DNA from: Bacteroidota bacterium
GTDB taxonomy: Bacteria; Bacteroidota; Ignavibacteria; SZUA-365
Direction of reading: 5' to 3'
Length of the DNA stretch: 13,295 nucleotides
Assembly (NCBI GenBank): GCA_018224345.1
Contig: JAGTUW010000391.1
Coordinates: forward strand, 1 to 13,295
In this document: one piece after another, positions 5,941 through 13,295 of the stretch
Layout: every line of letters starts with the position of its first letter
Numbering within the stretch: the stretch's first letter is position 1
Position numbers and translations under genes: made by a program
The notes under the pieces: generated by a model
Told to the model about the DNA's origin: nothing
Databases searched by the model: none
What the model saw: the letters and a program-made list of their open reading frames with translations, nothing else

Positions 5941-8601
5941 ATGCACCATACAGAACATATTACACAACTGTGGGCGCGGATCATCATCGATGAGGCGGCC
6001 CGTTGCGGTGTACGGCATTTCGTGATCTCACCGGGATCACGCAGTACACCGCTTGTCCTCGCCTGCACCGGACATCCGGACATCACGGACCATTCCGTCA
6101 TCGATGAACGTTCGGCTGCTTTTTTTGCCTTGGGGCTTGGAAAATCCACCGGGCAGCCCGTGGGGCTTGTCTGTACGTCGGGAACTGCGGCGGCGAATTA
6201 TTTTCCAGCCGTCTGCGAAGCTGATGCGGCCGGCGTGCCTCTGCTGCTGTTCACTGCCGATCGGCCGGGACATGCACGCGACAGCGGTGCGCCGCAGACG
6301 ATGGATCAGTGGAAGCTGTTCGGAGATCGCGTGCGCTGGTTTGCCGATACGGGGTTGCCCGAAGTCGATCAGACCCGCCTCAGGGCCTTGCGTGCAGGGA
6401 TTTGCCATGCGTATGCGGCATCATTGGGAGTTCCTCGGGGACCCGTCCATATCAATGTGCCGTTTCGCAAACCTCTGGAGCCCGCGCATCCGGAACACCC
6501 GCGTGATCATATCTCCGAAGAGATGTTGCGCTCAAGACCTGAGGCGGTGTTCGGGAGAGCGGATGGACGTCCATGGACACGTGTGTTGTATGCGGAAGCG
6601 GGCAATGGCGCATTGGAACATCTTGCCGATGCATTGCTGCGTTCGCGGCGACCGGTTATCCTGGCTGGTCCGAATCCGGAAGGAATTCGTGATGTCGAGG
6701 CGTTGTGGGATATCGCAGAGCGACAAGGGATTCCCGTATTCAGTGAAGCCGCCTCGCAGCTCCGTACGGGAGAACGACATCCATTGAGGTTTTCCACGTT
6801 GGATTTGCTGTTGCGTTCATCCCGGTTCAGAAAAATCTTTCAGCCGGACCTTGTCCTGCAACTCGGTGGTGTACCTACAAACGCGAGTGTACTGCGTTTC
6901 ATCGAGGAAACGGCAGCGGCGCATATCTGCCTCTCCGGTGATCCTGCAAGAAAGGATGCCGGTCACACAGTACGTCTGCACATAGTCGACCGGGAAGCGC
7001 AGTTGCTCACGCAGCTTTCCGCGTTCCTGCAACATTGTCCCGAACGAGCGGTTGATTCCGGATTGCTTCAGACCATACGGCTGGCCGACACCGCCGTGCG
7101 TGCATTGCTGGCGAAGCGATGTCGCGGTATGTCTCCGTTTTTCGAGGGAGCAGTAATGCATGCTCTGGCGCAACTGTTGCCCCGGCACTGCTCCCTCTTT
7201 GTTTCCTCCAGCATGCCTGTTCGTGACATCGAGAGTTATACACTGGATCTTCCCGAGGGATGCAGGCTGTATTTCAATCGTGGTGTGAATGGTATCGACG
7301 GGATTGTTTCGACAGCGCTTGGCATGGCGCATGGCAGGGGACACCCCTCGGTACTGATTACCGGAGACATAGCGTTTCTCCATAATCTCAATGCGGTCAT
7401 CGGCGATGGTCTCCGGGATCTCCGGCTAGTCGTCCTGTTGATGAACAATGACGGTGGGGAAATCTTCGATCTCCTTCCCGTTCGTGAATGCGATCCGGCA
7501 TTCACCCGTCATTTCATCACACCGCACGGAGTGGATTGTGCCGCTATCAGTAAGGCCTTTGGAACAGGACATCAACGGGTGGCACATCTTGATGAATTGT
7601 CGACCGCGCTTGCAGCGGCGTTCGATGCTTCCGGTGTGCAGGTCGTCGAAGTGCAGACTGCTATCAATGAGAGCGGAAATCTGCGAAGGACACTGATGCG
7701 TGAGATTGTCTCTGAAGTGGATGCTCAAATCAAGGATGATGCGGACAATGCCACGAATTCCGGGCTGCGGTTGGGCGAATCCCACCCTCTTTCCTGGCGT
7801 CGCATTGTGCGTGGTGGACAGGAGACGGTGCTTCTCTTGCATGGCTTTACGCGCTCACACCGCTCCTGGCTGCCCGTGCTCACGCATATTCCAGATTATG
7901 ATGTTATCACTGTCGATCTCATGGGGCATGGTGATTCACCCTGTCCTTCCCCGCTGCATGATGAGGCAGCATATCGCTTCGAGCACAGTGCGGTGGAATT
8001 GAAGCGCATTATCGATCAGCTCGGACTCCGGAAGGTGCATCTGGTCGGCTATTCACTTGGCGGACGGCTCGCACTGCATGTTGCGACGCATTTCCCCGAC
8101 ATGCTTCGATCACTTGCGTTGATCAGCATGAATCCCGGTATCGAAGACGAAGCCGAACGCGCACGACGAAGGGATGAGGATGCCCAACTGATTGCGAGCA
8201 TCGGCAGCGAGGGACTTGCGCGATTTGTCGAGGAGTGGAGTCAGGGACCATTATTCGCTGCGCAGCGGGAAACGGATACTCGGGCATGGCGGGAGGTTCG
8301 TGCAGAGAGGTTGCGGGGCTGTACAAGAGGATTGCAGGGGTCGTTGCTTGGAAGTGGACAGGGAGCACAGACACCGCTGTGGGACACACTTCCCCGCATC
8401 TCCGTCCCGGCTCTTGTTGTTGCGGGCGGGGATGATACGAAATACTCCGGTATCGCACGGCGTATGGCCGGATTGCTGCCGCGTGCGGAGCCGTTGCTGT
8501 TCGAGGGATGCGGGCATGATGTTCTCTTCTCGCATGCGGAACAGCTGGCCACGGTCTTGCGTGCCTTCTGGAAACGAAGCGCCCGTGAGCCGATGTTGTA
8601 G
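5941..8601 (+). CDS. menD-menH: Fused MenD-MenH: SEPHCHC synthase plus SHCHC synthase
   Basis: An 886-residue fusion catalysing two consecutive steps: isochorismate + 2-oxoglutarate -> SEPHCHC (MenD, ThDP-dependent), then pyruvate elimination to SHCHC (MenH). The MenD part is about residues 1-595: SPGSRSTPL (30-38), the ThDP-activating Glu56 in DERSAAFFALGLG, TADRP, the GDIAFLHNLN motif (475-484) and MNNDGGEIFDLLP (501-513). A polar Asp/Asn-rich linker at about 592-612 leads into a complete alpha/beta-hydrolase. That part has LHGF, DLMGHGDS, the nucleophile elbow GYSLGGR with Ser705, Asp832 in GGDDTKY, and His859 in GCGHD, matching the MenH triad. E. coli MenD alone is 556 residues and MenH about 250, so both halves are full length. 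ATG 5941 is preferred because the MenD homology starts just after it. A GTG at 5875 would add 22 residues that do not look like MenD. No clear Shine-Dalgarno precedes either start. Confidence 0.92.
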   Translation: MHHTEHITQLWARIIIDEAARCGVRHFVISPGSRSTPLVLACTGHPDITDHSVIDERSAAFFALGLGKSTGQPVGLVCTSGTAAANYFPAVCEADAAGVPLLLFTADRPGHARDSGAPQTMDQWKLFGDRVRWFADTGLPEVDQTRLRALRAGICHAYAASLGVPRGPVHINVPFRKPLEPAHPEHPRDHISEEMLRSRPEAVFGRADGRPWTRVLYAEAGNGALEHLADALLRSRRPVILAGPNPEGIRDVEALWDIAERQGIPVFSEAASQLRTGERHPLRFSTLDLLLRSSRFRKIFQPDLVLQLGGVPTNASVLRFIEETAAAHICLSGDPARKDAGHTVRLHIVDREAQLLTQLSAFLQHCPERAVDSGLLQTIRLADTAVRALLAKRCRGMSPFFEGAVMHALAQLLPRHCSLFVSSSMPVRDIESYTLDLPEGCRLYFNRGVNGIDGIVSTALGMAHGRGHPSVLITGDIAFLHNLNAVIGDGLRDLRLVVLLMNNDGGEIFDLLPVRECDPAFTRHFITPHGVDCAAISKAFGTGHQRVAHLDELSTALAAAFDASGVQVVEVQTAINESGNLRRTLMREIVSEVDAQIKDDADNATNSGLRLGESHPLSWRRIVRGGQETVLLLHGFTRSHRSWLPVLTHIPDYDVITVDLMGHGDSPCPSPLHDEAAYRFEHSAVELKRIIDQLGLRKVHLVGYSLGGRLALHVATHFPDMLRSLALISMNPGIEDEAERARRRDEDAQLIASIGSEGLARFVEEWSQGPLFAAQRETDTRAWREVRAERLRGCTRGLQGSLLGSGQGAQTPLWDTLPRISVPALVVAGGDDTKYSGIARRMAGLLPRAEPLLFEGCGHDVLFSHAEQLATVLRAFWKRSAREPML

Positions 8602-8641
8602 CACATATGATCAATCAAACAGGAAACATGGAAAGAACAGT

Positions 8642-9490
8642 ATGAACAGCACGAACTGGTATACAGTCAAGGAATACTCCGATATCACTTTTCGCAAAAG
8701 TGACGAAGGGATGATGCGTATCGCCATCAACAGACCAGAGGTACGGAATGCTTTTCGCCCTGAAACAGTGGATCAGCTTCTTGACGCATTTCGTATCGCC
8801 GCGCTCGATACGGATGTGGGAGTGATCCTGCTGACCGGAGAGGGGCCGGCAAGGGACGGAAAATGGGCTTTCTGCAGCGGTGGTGATCAGCGTATCCGCG
8901 GCGATGCCGGATACCTGGGAGCGGAGAAGGAGAGTGTCCCCCGCCTCCATATTCTGGAATTGCAACGGTTGATACGTAGTATGCCGAAAGTGGTCATTGC
9001 CCTGGTTGCAGGGTATGCAATCGGCGGGGGCCATGTACTTCACGTCATCTGCGATCTGACGATTGCGGCGAACAATGCTATATTCGGGCAAACGGGCCCG
9101 AAGGTCGGTAGCTTTGACGGAGGCTTTGGCGCATCGTATCTGGCGCGGATGGTAGGTCAGAAGCGGGCGCGGGAGATCTGGTTCCTTTGCCGGCAATACA
9201 ATGCCGAACAGGCCGAACGCATGGGACTGGTCAATATGGTCGTGCCGCTTGAACTGTTGGATGAAGAAGGTGTGCAATGGGCCCGGGAGATACTACAGAA
9301 ATCGCCCCTCGCGATCCGATTGCTCAAATCCGCATTCAATGCCGAACTGGACGGACAGGCCGGGATTCAGGAGCTTGCAGGTAATGCAACATTGCTCTAT
9401 TACATGTCAGAGGAAGCGCAGGAAGGCAAGAACTCCTATGTCCAGAAGAAAAAGCCGGAATTCAGGAAATTCCGTTGGCTCCCATGGTGA
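8642..9490 (+). CDS. menB: 1,4-dihydroxy-2-naphthoyl-CoA synthase
   Basis: Crotonase-family enzyme that closes the second ring, o-succinylbenzoyl-CoA -> DHNA-CoA. The 282 residues match the E. coli length (285) almost end to end. Visible motifs are the oxyanion and CoA-binding CSGGDQRIRG (78-87), AGYAIGGGH (123-131), GQTGPKVGSFDGG (149-161), WFLCRQYNA (180-188), and a C-terminal LLYY whose second Tyr (254) corresponds to the catalytic Tyr reached from the neighbouring subunit. Ser157 and Asp159 are the conserved active-site pair. The Gly at 152 in QTG places it among type I MenB enzymes, which use bicarbonate as the catalytic base; type II enzymes carry Asp there. The ATG at 8642 follows GGAAAG (8630-8635) with six bases between. 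The gap from menD-menH is 40 bases and shows no terminator, so it is operonic. Confidence 0.97.
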   Translation: MNSTNWYTVKEYSDITFRKSDEGMMRIAINRPEVRNAFRPETVDQLLDAFRIAALDTDVGVILLTGEGPARDGKWAFCSGGDQRIRGDAGYLGAEKESVPRLHILELQRLIRSMPKVVIALVAGYAIGGGHVLHVICDLTIAANNAIFGQTGPKVGSFDGGFGASYLARMVGQKRAREIWFLCRQYNAEQAERMGLVNMVVPLELLDEEGVQWAREILQKSPLAIRLLKSAFNAELDGQAGIQELAGNATLLYYMSEEAQEGKNSYVQKKKPEFRKFRWLPW

Positions 9491-9506
9491 AAGGTCCATC
9501 CCCGGT

Positions 9507-10415
9507 ATGAACATGACAACTTCCACGATGCAGATATCCCGGGTGCAGGCATGGATATTGGCCACACGCCCGAAAACACTGTCCGCCGCCATTGTGCCGG
9601 TCATGGTCGGATCCGCAGTGGCCGCGGACCACGGCGTTTTTTCCCCGCTGCCGGCAGCGGTTGCCTTGTTATGTGCGCTGCTCATTCAGATTGCGACCAA
9701 CCTCGCTAATGATTATTTCGATTTTCTCAAGGGAGCGGACTCCGAGCATCGTATCGGTCCCCTGCGTGTGACACAGAGTGGATTGATCCCACCCACGACC
9801 GTGCGCAATGTCATGATTGCCATTCTCGCCCTCACGTTTCTGCTTGGCATGTATCTCGTAGCCATCGGGGGGTGGCCCATCCTTCTGATTGGCGTCATAT
9901 CGATAATCTGTGCCGTCCTCTACACAGCTGGTCCCTTCCCGCTTGCCTATGTCGGACTGGGCGACGTCTTCGTTTTTCTCTTTTTCGGTATCGTCGCCGT
10001 GACCGGGACGTATTATGTACAAGCGCTCGCATGGTCCACGGATGCCCTGATCGCCTCGCTCCCCGTGGGCGCTATTTCCACGGGTATCCTGGTTGTCAAC
10101 AATTACCGGGATATCGACAGTGATCGGAGAACAAACAAGAACACCATCGCGGTTCGCATCGGCCGTGGCGCCACACGTCTGGAATTTCAACTGCTGTTGA
10201 TCATCGCTTACGCCGTCCCGTTGATCCAGATGCCGCAGGCAGCACAGCCGGCCTGGCTGCTGCTCCCGGCCCTGAGCCTGCCCTTTGCGTTTCGGGTCGT
10301 GCGCATACTCTCACGCAGTACAGATGGTGTTGTGCTCAACAATGCACTTGCGGATACCGGCCGGCTCCTTGCAATATATGGTGCTCTCTATTCCATCGGT
10401 TACTATCTTGCCTGA
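9507..10415 (+). CDS. menA: 1,4-dihydroxy-2-naphthoate polyprenyltransferase
   Basis: UbiA-superfamily membrane enzyme that attaches the polyprenyl chain to DHNA with loss of CO2, giving demethylmenaquinone. Predicted 302 residues, mostly hydrophobic, with about eight or nine membrane helices, as in MenA. The first Asp-rich motif is NDYFDFLKGAD (68-78), followed by a RIGPLRVTQSGL segment (82-93) typical of MenA. The second is NNYRDIDSD (198-206), followed by KNTIAVRIG. These chelate the Mg-diphosphate of the prenyl donor. Start ATG 9507 is the first Met after the menB stop. AAAGG (9490-9494) lies 12 bases upstream, and ATG 9513 or 9528 are possible alternatives that change little. It begins 16 bases after menB and its TGA is 4 bases before menC. 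In E. coli menA is not in the men operon; here it sits between menB and menC. Confidence 0.96.
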   Translation: MNMTTSTMQISRVQAWILATRPKTLSAAIVPVMVGSAVAADHGVFSPLPAAVALLCALLIQIATNLANDYFDFLKGADSEHRIGPLRVTQSGLIPPTTVRNVMIAILALTFLLGMYLVAIGGWPILLIGVISIICAVLYTAGPFPLAYVGLGDVFVFLFFGIVAVTGTYYVQALAWSTDALIASLPVGAISTGILVVNNYRDIDSDRRTNKNTIAVRIGRGATRLEFQLLLIIAYAVPLIQMPQAAQPAWLLLPALSLPFAFRVVRILSRSTDGVVLNNALADTGRLLAIYGALYSIGYYLA

Positions 10416-10419
10416 ACAC

Positions 10420-11523
10420 ATGCAGTGCCGCATTGAACAGCGTGTTCTTCCCTTGCGACGCCCGTTTACAAGCAGCGGGTGGACGATCAATGAGCGAAAC
10501 ATTCTTCTGTTTTCCGTGCATTCCGCATCCGGTGCTTCCATCGGGTGGGGAGAGGCAGCACCATTACAGGTATTCGGAACGGAATCTCTTGATACATGCA
10601 GGAATGCACTGCGGGAACTCACCCTGCGATTATCATCCTTCACGGATCCGGGTTCTCTCAAGGAGATAGAGGAAGTTCTTGACGGCTGTCCGGAACTGCG
10701 GAAGGTGCCGACAGCCCGCTTCGCGGTAGAGACAGCCCTGCTCGATCTGTACGCACGCACACTGGATGTTACACTTTCCAACGTGCTGGGCGGGAATCGA
10801 CGAAGGGTCCGTCTCCCTGTCAACACCGTGATCGGAGCTGGCGATGTGGATGCAACCGTCTCGGCCGCAACAGCGGCATGGGCGAGGGGGTATCGCTGTG
10901 TCAAGTTGAAAGTCGGATCAGGTGAGTTGGAAGAGGACATTGTGCGTATACGCGGTATCCGTCAGAACCTCCCACCGGAACTACGGCTGCGCCTGGATGC
11001 AAACGGCGCATGGGAATTCAATCTGGCGGAGGAAGCCTTGCGGGAGTTCGCGCTCTATGACATCGAGTATATTGAGCAACCGGTACCCGAAGAGGAACTT
11101 GACGAACTGGCTGCGCTGACAGCACTCTCCATTATTCCGGTCGCAGCCGATGAAAGTGCGCAACATCTCGACCAGGCGCGCGCGCTTATGGATCGACATG
11201 CTGTCGACCTGTTTATTCTCAAACCCATGGTCAGTGGTGGACTCCTCCCCAGTCGGCGCTTTGCGTTGGAGGCACAGGAGCGTGGTTTTGAGGTAGTATT
11301 TACTTCTCTGCTCGATTCCTCCGTCGGCAGGCATGCGGTTGCGCAACTCTGTGCTTCCTTGCCTGTCAGCGACAGAGCACAGGGTCTTGCCACCGGGACA
11401 TTATTTCTGGAGGATACGCATCGCGATCATATCGTTGACGGCATGTTTATGTTGCCGGACTCCCCCGGGTTGGGGATTGCGCCCGGTCCCGGCGCGGTCG
11501 GAAAGGATGTGGAGCGTGTATGA
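10420..11523 (+). CDS. menC: o-Succinylbenzoate synthase
   Basis: Enolase-superfamily dehydratase converting SHCHC to o-succinylbenzoate, Mg-dependent, cytosolic. The 367 residues show the full catalytic set of the muconate-lactonizing-enzyme type barrel: the KLK pair with Lys164 as acid/base, metal ligands Asp193 (LDANGAW), Glu219 (IEQP) and Asp244 (ADES), and the second lysine Lys268 (ILKP). The N-terminal capping domain (about 1-125) contains the GWGEAAPL segment. The superfamily also includes dipeptide epimerases and N-acylamino-acid racemases, some of which have OSB synthase side activity; the operon context makes OSB synthase the call. ATG 10420 is 4 bases after the menA stop. There is no good Shine-Dalgarno, so translation is probably coupled to menA. 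The stop overlaps the menE start in an ATGA (11520-11523). Confidence 0.95.
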   Translation: MQCRIEQRVLPLRRPFTSSGWTINERNILLFSVHSASGASIGWGEAAPLQVFGTESLDTCRNALRELTLRLSSFTDPGSLKEIEEVLDGCPELRKVPTARFAVETALLDLYARTLDVTLSNVLGGNRRRVRLPVNTVIGAGDVDATVSAATAAWARGYRCVKLKVGSGELEEDIVRIRGIRQNLPPELRLRLDANGAWEFNLAEEALREFALYDIEYIEQPVPEEELDELAALTALSIIPVAADESAQHLDQARALMDRHAVDLFILKPMVSGGLLPSRRFALEAQERGFEVVFTSLLDSSVGRHAVAQLCASLPVSDRAQGLATGTLFLEDTHRDHIVDGMFMLPDSPGLGIAPGPGAVGKDVERV

Positions 11524-13034
11524 AGCCTCTTGCGATGCATGCGTCGGATATTCCTGACCGGACAGCCCTGATTCAGGGAGACCGTCGATGGAGTTGGGGA
11601 GAACTGTATACCGAGGCCGGTGCCATCGCCACAGTGCTGCAAACGGATTATGGTATCAAGGCGGGAGCCATTGTTGCAACCATTGCGGAGAACGACGCAT
11701 CGCATGTCTTCCTTCTCCATGCCCTGTTTCTCCTCGGCGCCATCGCGGCTCCGTTGAATATCCGTCTGACTGCCGTAGAACGCGAACATCAGCTCGCACT
11801 TCTGGGCCCGGATCTTCTTGTCCACTCCGAAGCCGCCGCCACCGCCGCGGCGCAGTCATCGCGACAGTCCGGCAGTGTCGACCCGGCGGTTCCGGTACGG
11901 GGGGAATATGCAGTGTCGTGCAGGGTTGCGGACCTGTTGTCGGCGGCGGCGCAGTGTCGCGGAAAGCATGTACTGCCGGAGACGGCATTTGACGCATCGG
12001 CTCCGTGCAGTATTCTGTTCACCTCAGGGACGACGACATGCATCAAGGCCGTGATGCACACCTGGCGCAACCATCATGCGAGTGCGTACGGATCGGCAGG
12101 CAATCTCGGTGTGTATCCGGACGACAACTGGCTTTGTATCATCCCGCTTTATCATATCGGGGGACTCGCCATTGTTACGCGCAGTCTTTTTTACGGTACT
12201 GCGATGACCATCCGACAGGGATTCGATGCACGGGAAATCTGCGCTGACCTGCAGCGGGCACATGTCACCTTGCTTTCCATCGTGCCGACGATGCTGCGGC
12301 GTCTGCTTGATTGCGCGGATGACTTCTCCAGGCAGAGGCTTCCTGCGCTCCGGGCGGTATTGCTCGGTGGTGCGTCCGCGACGGAGGACTTGTGGAAGAA
12401 TGCACACTCGCAGGGATTGCCGGTTCTGGGAACGTATGGATTGACGGAAAGCTGTTCGCAGGTCGTGACCGCTTCACCTGATGATGTGGCATTGATGGCG
12501 GGGACGGCCGGACGGCCGATCAGGGGGGCGGTCGTGCGCATCACTGATGATGCCGGACAAGGCCTCGCGGCCGGAAATTCAGGTGAGATTTGGGTTCGTG
12601 GTCCGATGGTGGCGAACGGGTATTTCCGGAACAGAGAACTGAGCGAGCGTCAGTTTACCGGTGGATGGCTTCGTACCGGCGATATCGGTATGTTCGATCA
12701 CGATGGGTTGCTGCATGTATCGGGTCGCGCCGATGAGGTGATAATCACCGGAGGTGAGAATGTTCACCCATACGAAATTGAGCAGGTGTTGCTCGGTATC
12801 GAAGGGTTGCGGGATGCCGCAGTCACCGGACTGGAGGATGAAGAGTGGGGAATGAAGATCGCTGCGGCAATCGTGGTTTCCGACGGTACGGACATTGGTC
12901 GAGTGGAAACCCGCTGTCGTGAGAAACTGGCAGGGTACAAGATTCCACGTTTTTGGAAGATTGTAAATGTGATACCGCGGACGGCCTCTGGAAAAATAAT
13001 CAGAGAGCAGATACGGAAATTTTTTCGTCCGTAG
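11520..13034 (+). CDS. menE: o-Succinylbenzoate-CoA ligase
   Basis: ANL-superfamily adenylating enzyme: OSB + ATP + CoA -> OSB-CoA + AMP + PPi. The 504 residues carry the standard core motifs: the A3 P-loop FTSGTTTCIK (167-176), PLYHIGG, A5 YGLTE with Glu310, A7 WLRTGD, the A8 hinge GRADEVIITGGENVHPYEIE and the A10 catalytic Lys492 in RTASGK. The P-loop departs from the usual TSGTTGxPKG: the second Gly is Thr and the Pro is Ile, while the Lys (176) is kept. An Ala-rich stretch with a following loop around 104-135 looks like a lineage-specific insertion. Start ATG overlaps the menC stop (ATGA), and GGAG (11511-11514) lies five bases upstream. Substrate is assigned from context, as the ANL fold alone would not separate OSB from other acids. 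It is the last gene of the plus-strand run. Confidence 0.94.
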   Translation: MKPLAMHASDIPDRTALIQGDRRWSWGELYTEAGAIATVLQTDYGIKAGAIVATIAENDASHVFLLHALFLLGAIAAPLNIRLTAVEREHQLALLGPDLLVHSEAAATAAAQSSRQSGSVDPAVPVRGEYAVSCRVADLLSAAAQCRGKHVLPETAFDASAPCSILFTSGTTTCIKAVMHTWRNHHASAYGSAGNLGVYPDDNWLCIIPLYHIGGLAIVTRSLFYGTAMTIRQGFDAREICADLQRAHVTLLSIVPTMLRRLLDCADDFSRQRLPALRAVLLGGASATEDLWKNAHSQGLPVLGTYGLTESCSQVVTASPDDVALMAGTAGRPIRGAVVRITDDAGQGLAAGNSGEIWVRGPMVANGYFRNRELSERQFTGGWLRTGDIGMFDHDGLLHVSGRADEVIITGGENVHPYEIEQVLLGIEGLRDAAVTGLEDEEWGMKIAAAIVVSDGTDIGRVETRCREKLAGYKIPRFWKIVNVIPRTASGKIIREQIRKFFRP

Positions 13035-13169
13035 GACCCCCGTTACACTGGTGATTCTGAAGCGTCAGCGAATGTGTATCGATGAATGCAGGGGAGATTC
13101 AGTGGGAACGATGTCACGCATGACAGGAAGAGTGGCGGGGACAACTGGTGTTTCGACTGTCTAATCAGG
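13035..13169. other. Intergenic spacer between convergent menE and the menG-like gene
   Basis: These 135 bases separate two convergent stops. I see only weak hairpins (for example a 5-bp stem at 13112-13125) and no T-run, so no convincing intrinsic terminator like the one at 411-460. I find no supported gene in it. Confidence 0.5.
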
Positions 13170-13295
13170 CTATGCTACAATGCCGATGTAGAGATAGGCG
13201 ATGCCGCCTGTCAGGGGAAACACGCGGCGTTCTGCATACATGCCGCTTTTATCCATCAAGGTGAGAAATTCCGGTCCGGTCGGAAATGCTGCGGA
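13170..13295 (-). CDS. menG: C-terminus of a demethylmenaquinone methyltransferase (MenG/UbiE-like), cut by the window
   Basis: The minus strand is open from the right edge to a TAG at 13170-13172, giving 41 residues. They match the end of MenG/UbiE methyltransferases. A FPTGPEFL segment corresponds to the helix after the Rossmann core (family pattern roughly FPxGxxFxxLxxxAGF). The ending PLTGGIAYLYIGIVA corresponds to the family's PLTxGIxxLYxG strand. MenG methylates demethylmenaquinone with S-adenosylmethionine, the last step of the pathway whose other genes lie immediately next door in the convergent direction. The SAM-binding motifs are outside the window, so the call rests on the C-terminal pattern and context. 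Another UbiE/COQ5-type methyltransferase is possible. It is short and would be missed by length-filtered gene finding. Confidence 0.72.
   Translation of the reverse strand, partial: SAAFPTGPEFLTLMDKSGMYAERRVFPLTGGIAYLYIGIVA

Noticed and set aside
6817..7383. 188-codon minus-strand frame within menD
   Set aside because: Antisense to the conserved ThDP-binding half of MenD; no independent coding evidence.
12500..12520. Tandem GGACGGCC direct repeat in menE
   Set aside because: Two adjacent 8-base copies are explained by Gly/Arg/Thr/Ala codons in a conserved part of MenE; no sign of slippage or a regulatory role.
13112..13125. Small hairpin as a menE terminator
   Set aside because: The stem is only 5 bp with no T-run after it; too weak to call.

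Overview
The window is a chromosomal segment of a Gram-negative bacterium of the Bacteroidota/Chlorobiota (FCB) group. Three things point that way: a C-terminal type IX secretion (T9SS) sorting domain on a large surface protein, menaquinone synthesis by the classical Men route, and weak or absent Shine-Dalgarno sequences at several starts. G+C looks to be in the mid-50s by eye. The exact taxon (Chlorobi-, Ignavibacteria- or Kapabacteria-like) is inference. I see no mobile element, CRISPR array, tRNA or rRNA.

Left part (1-1577): the 3' part of rpiB (ribose-5-phosphate isomerase B) converges on a minus-strand gene for a Yip1-family membrane protein. The two are separated by a perfect 20-bp inverted repeat that can act as a bidirectional terminator. 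A 303-bp divergent intergenic region follows. It holds a plausible promoter for the Yip1 gene and AT-rich stretches ahead of the next gene.

Middle and right (1578-13034): seven consecutive plus-strand genes are packed like one operon. The first encodes a 1019-residue exported protein with 13 regularly spaced Asp-boxes (about 14 blade-like units), three ASH/choice-of-anchor-type Ig-like domains and a T9SS sorting domain. Four bases after it begins a nearly complete menaquinone (vitamin K2) operon: menF, a menD-menH gene fusion, menB, menA, menC, menE. The order is that of the E. coli menF-D-H-B-C-E operon with menA inserted between menB and menC. The enzymes run chorismate -> isochorismate (MenF) -> SEPHCHC -> SHCHC (MenD-MenH) -> o-succinylbenzoate (MenC) -> OSB-CoA (MenE) -> DHNA-CoA (MenB), and prenylation of DHNA (MenA). 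Catalytic residues are visible in every one.

Right edge (13170-13295): the last 41 codons of a minus-strand gene look like the C-terminus of MenG/UbiE, the methyltransferase that finishes menaquinone. It converges on menE. If correct, only the DHNA-CoA thioesterase (MenI) lacks a recognisable gene here.

Most notable are the MenD-MenH fusion, the open same-frame linker that joins menF to it across a single TGA, the surface beta-propeller gene attached to a quinone operon, and an unusual P-loop in MenE.
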